Below are positions 14,533 to 19,572 of a DNA stretch of 19,572 nucleotides, piece by piece. How positions within the stretch are numbered: the first letter of the stretch is position 1; each line of letters starts with the position of its first letter. The notes beneath the pieces are model-generated. The model did not search any database and was not told the origin of the DNA. It saw only the letters and a list, made by a program, of their open reading frames with translations. This stretch comes from an uncultured Lachnospiraceae bacterium (GTDB lineage: Bacteria > Bacillota > Clostridia > Lachnospirales > Lachnospiraceae). The stretch lies in NCBI GenBank assembly GCA_910579285.1, contig CAJTTT010000016.1, positions 1-19,572 of the forward strand, written 5' to 3'. The translations under genes were made by a program, and so were the position numbers.

Positions 14533-15702
14533 TTAGTCAATCCCTCTTCTAATCACTTCCAGACACATTCTCCCATTGTGGTACGGGCACTTCCAGGGTT
14601 CCACAATCGGTTTCCCGCTGACGGCCTCCCCGTCCTTATTCACATCCCAGAACCACTCGGAACCGGGCCGCTTATCAATCACATGCGCTTTGATAAACGC
14701 CCACCCGGCTCTCGCCGCCTCCAGATACTCCGTGTGCTCCGGCGCCATCTGATACCCGTTCAGAAAGCCCACCAGCGCCTCCGCCTGCACCCACCAGATG
14801 CGGTTCTCATCCACCACGCCCTTCTCGCACTCGTTGGCGAGGGACTTTCCGTCGAAGGCCGTCCGATATACCTGACCAGTTAAGTCAAGTATAATCGGCA
14901 GCATCTTCTCCGTGTATGTATCATCCCCTAACACATCCGTTCCTCTTCTGATTAACCACGCCGTCTCGATATCGTGGCCGTAGGAGTGCAGATCCAGAAT
15001 CGTGTGCATCTCCCGGTCAAAAAATACCTCCTGCCTGTGCAGCTCCGGGTTATAAATCTTTTCCGCGATGGTATCTAAAATCCATGTAAGCCGCTTCTTT
15101 ACCGCCTCATCCCCGCTGACCCGGTAAAGCTCCGTGTATGCCTCAAACACATGGAGCAGGGTATTCATCGTCTTGTGCGCGATCACGCCGTTCTCGGAGA
15201 GCTTATCGTTCTCGATCTCCCGGAACTCCCGGTCGAAAGCTTCTTTATAGCCGATCTCGTCCATACACCGCTCCTCGATGATATGAAACAGCTCCATAGC
15301 CGTCTTAAGTGCACGTTCGTCCCCCGACGCATCATAGTAGGATGCCAGCGCATAGATGGAGAACGCCTGGTTGTAAGTGTGTTTTGTGGTGTCCTCCGGC
15401 GTGCCATCGTAACGCACCGACCAGTACACACCGCCTTTCTCCTGATCCACACAGTATCTCTGCATAAATTCGTAACCGTGCCGCGCTTCCTCAAGCAGGG
15501 ACTCATCCTTCAACGTCATGTAAGCGTTTGCGAAAAACCAGGTGATCCGGCTGTTCAAAATACAGCCTTTCACCGCCTTCTCGTCCCGCTTCAGGTCATA
15601 ATCCATGTAGCCTGTATAACCGCCGTTCGCATCATCCCGAAGCCCCTTCCAGAAAGGAATGATGCATTCTGTCAAATGACTCCTGATCTCCTCCACCATC
15701 AT
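14533..15702 (-). CDS. Cellobiose 2-epimerase
   Basis: This 389-residue (alpha/alpha)6-barrel enzyme of the AGE superfamily matches cellobiose 2-epimerase. The catalytic histidines are visible as His184 (TLLHVFEAYTELY), His243 (SYGHDIETAWL) and His375 (WKCPYHNGRMCLEV), nearly the same numbers as in the Ruminococcus albus enzyme. It epimerises the reducing-end sugar of beta-1,4 disaccharides: here probably mannobiose to mannosyl-glucose, feeding the next gene's phosphorylase. There is no signal peptide. GGAGGG lies 8 bases before the ATG at 15702; the second ATG (15699) is less well spaced. The gene is the first of the three-enzyme unit and has its own consensus promoter at 15819-15846. Confidence 0.94.
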   Translation of the reverse strand: MMVEEIRSHLTECIIPFWKGLRDDANGGYTGYMDYDLKRDEKAVKGCILNSRITWFFANAYMTLKDESLLEEARHGYEFMQRYCVDQEKGGVYWSVRYDGTPEDTTKHTYNQAFSIYALASYYDASGDERALKTAMELFHIIEERCMDEIGYKEAFDREFREIENDKLSENGVIAHKTMNTLLHVFEAYTELYRVSGDEAVKKRLTWILDTIAEKIYNPELHRQEVFFDREMHTILDLHSYGHDIETAWLIRRGTDVLGDDTYTEKMLPIILDLTGQVYRTAFDGKSLANECEKGVVDENRIWWVQAEALVGFLNGYQMAPEHTEYLEAARAGWAFIKAHVIDKRPGSEWFWDVNKDGEAVSGKPIVEPWKCPYHNGRMCLEVIRRGID

Positions 15703-15754
15703 GGTGACAACCCTCCTCTGCCTTTCTTCCGTTGTTTCTCAACCCTCATATACA

Positions 15755-15800
15755 ATTTCGCTCGTCTCCAGCTTAATATTTAGCTTAAAACGAGCGAAAT
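15755..15800 (-). promoter_or_regulatory. 5'-UTR hairpin in front of cellobiose 2-epimerase
   Basis: ATTTCGCTCGT (15755-15765) and ACGAGCGAAAT (15790-15800) form a perfect 11-bp stem around 24 bases. The interior is itself nearly palindromic (AGCTTAATATTTAGCT, 15770-15785). It begins about 12 bases after the expected start site. It could be an operator pair, an mRNA stabiliser or an attenuator; no T-run follows. Confidence 0.6.
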
Positions 15801-15818
15801 AACTTAACTGTTAATCAA

Positions 15819-15846
15819 ATTATAAAGCAAAACTTGTTAATGTCAA
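15819..15846 (-). promoter_or_regulatory. Promoter of the epimerase-phosphorylase operon
   Basis: On the minus strand TTGACA (15846-15841) and TATAAT (15824-15819) are perfect consensus with a 16-base spacer and AT-rich sequence upstream. A perfect TTAACTGTTAA palindrome (15804-15814) covers the expected start site. Confidence 0.8.
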
Positions 15847-15872
15847 CCTAGTTTTATAAAACCAGCATCTTT

Positions 15873-15886
15873 ACTTAATTTAACTT
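15873..15886. promoter_or_regulatory. Candidate operator ACTTAATTTAACTT upstream of the epimerase promoter
   Basis: Twelve of its first 13 bases match the palindrome ACTTAATTTAAGT found on the minus strand at 19421-19433, next to the binding-protein -10. It lies about 60 bases upstream of the epimerase start site. It could bind a common mannan-locus regulator, but the sequence is AT-rich, so chance similarity is possible. Confidence 0.35.
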
Positions 15887-15914
15887 CATTTTTTGTTCAT
15901 TTTCACGATACACA

Positions 15915-16763
15915 CTAACCTTTGACGGACCCGGCGGTCATGCCGCTGTAGATCTGCTTCTGGAACAAAATGAACACGATCAGCGCCGGAAGGAGGGATA
16001 TGATAACGCCCGCGCAGATCAGATTGTACTTGCTTCCCAGCGGGCCCACAAACGTATACAGACAGGTCGCAACCGTTGGCAGCAGCTTCTTATTCTGCAG
16101 ATACAGGTTCGCACAGTAATACTCGTTATATGTGCCAACGCCCTTTAAAATGCACGCCGTCACGATGGCCGGGCGAAGCAGGGGCAGAAGGATCTTATAG
16201 TAAATCGTAAAGTAGGACGCCCCGTCAATGATGGCCGATTCATCCAGCGACACACTGATATTCTCGAAAAACTGGATGTAAATATAGATGGCAATGACGT
16301 CCGTGCCGCACATCATAATGATATAGCCCGGCAGGGAATTGATAAAATTCAAAGCATCCATGATCCCGTATACTGCGATCTGCATGGCGATACCAGGCAG
16401 AAGCGTTGCAAACAGGAACAGGTTGCGGATCAGGCCGTTTCCCGGGAACTTAAAGCGGTTCAACACATAGGCAAGCGAGGTTCCCACCAGCACCGAAGCG
16501 GTCAGCACACAGATCAGAATGACGAGAGAGTTAAAAAACGCCCTTCCCATGTTTGCCCGGTCAAACGCCTGTAAAAAGTTGTCAAAATTCAGCCAGCTCT
16601 CCGGCGGCGTCATCACGTTTGTATTCTGGTACTCCGTATCTGTCTTAAAGGATGTAATCACGCAGGATACAACGGGCAGTACCGCCACGAAAGAGAAAAA
16701 CACCAATGATACATATTTCACAACAATTACCAAATAATGTCCGATTTTCTGTAATGTCGTCAT
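15915..16763 (-). CDS. Carbohydrate ABC transporter permease, MalG type
   Basis: This 282-residue protein has six membrane segments (about residues 12-37, 78-102, 112-133, 143-165, 188-210 and 249-270) and the permease EAA loop DESAIIDGASYFTIYYKILLPLLRP, which contacts the ATPase. The C-terminal FQKQIYSGMTAGSVKG is typical of MalG-like sugar permeases. Its ATG follows the stop of the other permease directly, with no gap, so translation is coupled. With its neighbours it should import beta-manno-oligosaccharides. No ATPase gene adjoins it, as is common for this family, which often shares one MsmX-type ATPase. Confidence 0.93.
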   Translation of the reverse strand: MTTLQKIGHYLVIVVKYVSLVFFSFVAVLPVVSCVITSFKTDTEYQNTNVMTPPESWLNFDNFLQAFDRANMGRAFFNSLVILICVLTASVLVGTSLAYVLNRFKFPGNGLIRNLFLFATLLPGIAMQIAVYGIMDALNFINSLPGYIIMMCGTDVIAIYIYIQFFENISVSLDESAIIDGASYFTIYYKILLPLLRPAIVTACILKGVGTYNEYYCANLYLQNKKLLPTVATCLYTFVGPLGSKYNLICAGVIISLLPALIVFILFQKQIYSGMTAGSVKG

Positions 16764-17765
16764 CTATCTGCCCGCCTTTCTAGCCGCATACTTCGCAAGC
16801 TGTTTTTCACGCTTCTTCGCTGCCCCAAAGTCCTCGTCCTCCGCATTGCGGAACGCATACTTGAAGAACAGCTTCTGCAGAATCGTGGCCGCAAAGATAA
16901 TCAGAAGCAGCACCACCGCCATCGCCGAGGCCAGCCCCACCTTCTGCTGGGTATGGGCGATCTCGTTCATAACCACAAAGTACGTTCCCGTTCCGTTCGC
17001 ACCGCTGGTGATGACATAAGGCGGCTCGAAGGCGCTTAAGGAACCCGTGATGGACAGGATCACATTCAGCGTTACGATCGTCTTGATGCTCGGCAGGATA
17101 ATATAGCGGAACTGTTCAAACCGATTGGCGCCGTCCAACATCGCCGCCTCATACAACTCGGAATCCACCGACATGATGGCGCCGATAAAGAGCACCATGT
17201 TCTGTCCGAAATACCGCCACACCGACGTGCCCACAAGGGATATATTATTAATACTCTGGTCTTTCAACCAATAAGGAAGATTGTCTAACTGAAATCCACA
17301 CCACTGGAGAACCGTGTCAAACACGAAGCCTCTGGTGTAGAAGAATTTGAAAATAAAGCCAATGGCAATACCATTAATCAGATAAGGAAAGAACATAAAA
17401 CCTTTAAAGATATTGCCGCCCTTTACTTTAAAACTTAAGATTGTTGCCAGATACAACGCCAGTACAAGCTGCACCACGGAGCCGCCCATATAATACAGGC
17501 TCAGCTTCAAGGCGCCGAAGCAGTCCTTTCTGCTGAATACGCTGGCGTAATTCTTCCAGCCCACAAAAGTTCTCTTTCCCACATATTTCATCTTATAAAA
17601 ACTGAATCCGACCATCTCCCCGAACGGAAGATATGTAAATGTAAATAACAGAGCAAGCGGAATAACCATAAATGCAATAATGATGATAGTCTGCTGCCCT
17701 CTTCTGCTCCTCGCCCAATGCAGGAACCCCTTTTTGGCTCCCACTGTATTTGCCTGTGCCGCCAT
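16764..17765 (-). CDS. Carbohydrate ABC transporter permease, MalF/UgpA type
   Basis: This 333-residue protein has a basic N-terminus, about six membrane segments (first at 27-47) and the EAA loop SELYEAAMLDGANRFEQFRYIILPSI. The Lys/Arg-rich tail from about residue 304 (AEDEDFGAAKKREKQLAKYA) is longer than in most relatives. It pairs with the MalG-type permease in the next gene. GGAGG lies 7 bases before the ATG at 17765. It is the second gene of the binding protein-permease-permease unit, 141 bases after the binding protein, with a hairpin in between. The sugar specificity is inferred from the epimerase and phosphorylases. Confidence 0.93.
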   Translation of the reverse strand: MAAQANTVGAKKGFLHWARSRRGQQTIIIIAFMVIPLALLFTFTYLPFGEMVGFSFYKMKYVGKRTFVGWKNYASVFSRKDCFGALKLSLYYMGGSVVQLVLALYLATILSFKVKGGNIFKGFMFFPYLINGIAIGFIFKFFYTRGFVFDTVLQWCGFQLDNLPYWLKDQSINNISLVGTSVWRYFGQNMVLFIGAIMSVDSELYEAAMLDGANRFEQFRYIILPSIKTIVTLNVILSITGSLSAFEPPYVITSGANGTGTYFVVMNEIAHTQQKVGLASAMAVVLLLIIFAATILQKLFFKYAFRNAEDEDFGAAKKREKQLAKYAARKAGR

Positions 17766-17808
17766 ATCCTATCCTCCATGCCAGAGCCTCAAACCGCTCT
17801 GATAGCCA

Positions 17809-17843
17809 GGGGCTGCCACTTTGATTTTCCCTGTGCCAGCCCC
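17809..17843 (-). other. Hairpin between binding-protein gene and permease gene
   Basis: GGGGCTGCCAC (17809-17819) and GTGCCAGCCCC (17833-17843) form an 11-bp stem with one mismatch and a 13-base loop. There is no T-run after it on the minus strand. Such hairpins behind a binding-protein gene often protect that part of the mRNA or partly stop transcription, so more binding protein than permease is made. Confidence 0.65.
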
Positions 17844-17906
17844 GATTAATCATACTAATCTTATAACAACTTACTGATACAATTCCTTGGGAATCGTTCT
17901 TCCTGC

Positions 17907-19364
17907 TTAATACAGAACTTCAACCCCGCATTCCTCCTGAGCCATGTTCCACGCTGCCGTCCAGTCAGCCATAATGTCATCGTACGTCTCTGCGCCAGTA
18001 GCCGCCGCCTCAACGATTCTCTGTACCTTCGCGTCGCCGCCTGCGTTGAAGGAAAGCTCGGACTCCGCGTTTAACTCGTTCATAAAATCTTCTTCGCCGG
18101 GCAGGGATGTCACATTGTTTACAACGTTTACGCCGTCAAATACGAAGGAAGTGGGAGCTGTCTTGGAAATCGGATAGCCGCCTTCCAGATCGCACCAGCC
18201 GGACTCTTCTACCATCCACTTAACGAATACCATTGCTGCCGCCTTGTTATCATCGGAAGCGTTCACGTTGATGCCGTAGCAGTAGTCAGGACCTGCCGTT
18301 GCATACTGCTGTCCGTTTACGGTGATCGGGAAAGGCATGTAACCGATATCATCCGGGTTATCGCCTGCCGCCTTCATCTGTGCAACCGCCCAGGAACCGA
18401 GCACCATCGTACCGATCTCTCCGTTGTTGATCATGGGCTTACAGCCTTCCCAGTCAGTAGTCGTATAGTCGTCCTCGATCAGACCCTGCGCTGTCGCATC
18501 ATAGAGAATCTTGTAAAGCGCATAAGGGCCGGTACCGTCGCCGTGATCCTTGAAAGGCTCCGCCTCATGGATAAATTTCTGGTTTAACCACGTCTCGTCT
18601 CCGTTTGTAATTGCGCCAAGATAGCCGTCCCATGCGCCGCCCATCGTCCAGCCTGCCGCATAGTTCGTATAAAGCGGAATCGCGTCGGTCTTTTCCTTGA
18701 TTGCCTGTAACGCTGCGATAAACTCATCGGGTGTCTTGGGGAGGGTTGTCACGCCTGCGTCAGCAAACACCTTCTTATTATAAAGAACGCCCTGCGCGTT
18801 ACCCATGTAACCGATGCCGTAGCAGTTGCCTGCCGCATCCTTCCACTGATCCGCAAAATTGATATATTCACTCATCTCTTCCACTGTGCCGTAAGGAACA
18901 AAGTATGTAGGAAGCTCAGCCGCGTCTACTGCGGGAATGAACATCACATCGCCCCAGTCGCCGGCGGAAAGACGAAGCAGGGAATCTTCCTGATAATCCG
19001 TGATGCCCTCGGTCTCCACCGTGATGCCGGGATACATTTCATTGAACTTAGCGATCAGATCAGGTATCGTGCCGTCCTCTTCACGATCTGTTTTGTGATG
19101 AATGAACTTGATCGTAGTTGTCAGATCCTTATAGTCCTCACCCAGATTGATGGATGCATAGGTAACACCCGCTGCGGCAGGCGTTTCCGCCTCCGCGCCG
19201 TCATCTGCCGCCTCATCTGCCGCAGGCGCTTCCGTCTCTTCTGCCGCCGCACTGTCATCTGCTGCGGGTGCATCTGCCGCACCTTCATCGGAACCGCCGC
19301 AGGCTGTCAGCGATAAAGTCATTGCAGCCGCCAAAGTGAGCGCTAACACTTTTCTCAGTTTCAT
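17907..19364 (-). CDS. Extracellular sugar-binding lipoprotein of an ABC transporter
   Basis: This 485-residue protein has a lipoprotein signal peptide (MKLRKVLALT, hydrophobic core, lipobox LTAC with Cys22). A disordered Ala/Asp/Glu-rich linker (about 24-64) would hold it off the membrane. A family 1 solute-binding domain follows (IKFIHHKTDREEDGTIPDLI, KFNEMYPGITVE, GVLYNKKVFADAGV, PLYTNYAAGWTMGG, GTMVLGSWAVAQMKAAG). It should capture beta-1,4-manno-oligosaccharides outside the cell for the two permeases downstream. AAGGAGG lies 11 bases before the ATG. It is the first gene of the transporter unit. The ligand is inferred from the linked epimerase and GH130 enzymes. Confidence 0.92.
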   Translation of the reverse strand: MKLRKVLALTLAAAMTLSLTACGGSDEGAADAPAADDSAAAEETEAPAADEAADDGAEAETPAAAGVTYASINLGEDYKDLTTTIKFIHHKTDREEDGTIPDLIAKFNEMYPGITVETEGITDYQEDSLLRLSAGDWGDVMFIPAVDAAELPTYFVPYGTVEEMSEYINFADQWKDAAGNCYGIGYMGNAQGVLYNKKVFADAGVTTLPKTPDEFIAALQAIKEKTDAIPLYTNYAAGWTMGGAWDGYLGAITNGDETWLNQKFIHEAEPFKDHGDGTGPYALYKILYDATAQGLIEDDYTTTDWEGCKPMINNGEIGTMVLGSWAVAQMKAAGDNPDDIGYMPFPITVNGQQYATAGPDYCYGINVNASDDNKAAAMVFVKWMVEESGWCDLEGGYPISKTAPTSFVFDGVNVVNNVTSLPGEEDFMNELNAESELSFNAGGDAKVQRIVEAAATGAETYDDIMADWTAAWNMAQEECGVEVLY

Positions 19365-19572
19365 AATAGTCTTATCCTCCTTTTTTATGTGACTCTCTCT
19401 GAGTCGTTAGTTGTTATTTAACTTAAATTAAGTATACATGAGTTAAAATATTAATCATCAATTATTATTGTGTTTTCTATACTATTCTTGCCATTTTTGT
19501 GCTTTTCTTCCATTTGTACAATTTTATATATTTATTTTTAGCTATTTTCACAATAGATATTTTGTGTTTAGC
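19365..19572 (-). promoter_or_regulatory. AT-rich promoter region of the mannan transporter operon
   Basis: I see no gene in these 208 bases. On the minus strand a TATACT -10 lies at 19436-19431; the best upstream TTGATG is 19 bases away, so the -35 is poor and activation may be needed. A 13-bp palindrome ACTTAATTTAAGT (19421-19433) overlaps the downstream edge of the -10, where a repressor would block transcription. No cre-like site was recognised. Confidence 0.45.

Noticed and set aside
15151..15783. 210-residue plus-strand open frame
   Set aside because: It is antisense to cellobiose 2-epimerase and its promoter region.
19365..19572. Catabolite-repression (cre) site before the sugar-binding gene
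   Set aside because: No sequence close to the TGNAANCGNTNNCA pattern was found on either strand here.

Overview
The window looks like the chromosome of a gut-type Firmicute, most likely a member of the Lachnospiraceae (Clostridium cluster XIVa). This is inferred from the gene families (HAAS/DUF1700, DUF4097, DUF6465, a SpoIID-like/PG-binding/LysM protein, mannan phosphorylases with a cellobiose 2-epimerase), strong AGGAGG-type ribosome binding sites, moderate GC content and AT-rich promoters with TTGACA/TATAAT hexamers. Species cannot be fixed from the sequence alone. Most genes lie on the minus strand; azlC, azlD and ybaK are on the plus strand. I see no rRNA, tRNA, CRISPR array, insertion sequence or phage gene.

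Region 1 (about 1-2920, minus strand) is an envelope-stress type operon: a PadR repressor, a HAAS/DUF1700 membrane protein, a DUF4097 putative adhesin and a PspC-domain protein. Its promoter is near consensus and is followed by a perfect 11-5-11 palindrome, probably the PadR operator. Three hairpins sit between padR and the next gene. Region 2 (about 2930-5100, minus) is a GntR (YtrA-type) repressor with an ABC ATPase and an ABC-2 permease, again with a perfect palindrome over the promoter. Region 3 (about 5180-7340) holds azlCD (branched-chain amino acid export), a small DUF6465 protein and a YbaK-type tRNA deacylase. Region 4 (about 7374-10440, minus) is trkA-trkH for potassium uptake, with a repeat-rich leader that contains a perfect 18-bp inverted repeat. 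Region 5 (10495-12080, minus) is a spore/cell-wall type protein (Ig-like N-terminus, SpoIID-like domain, two PG-binding domains, LysM) that is split by a frame break near 11.69 kb.

Region 6 (12188-19572, minus) is a complete cytoplasmic route for beta-1,4-manno-oligosaccharides. A lipoprotein binding protein and two permeases import the sugar. Cellobiose 2-epimerase turns mannobiose into mannosyl-glucose. Two GH130 phosphorylases release mannose 1-phosphate: one acts on mannosyl-glucose, the other on longer manno-oligosaccharides. The three enzyme genes have their own consensus promoter just behind the transporter genes, with a 5'-UTR hairpin and palindromes that resemble one at the transporter promoter. 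No transport ATPase, endo-mannanase or dedicated regulator is in the window. The transporter therefore probably borrows a shared MsmX-type ATPase, and mannanase genes, if any, lie elsewhere.

Nothing here is clearly a new defence or mobile system. The most useful leads are the broken SpoIID-like gene, the structured leaders and intergenic regions (padR-HAAS, trkA, azlC, epimerase), and the candidate mannan operator.
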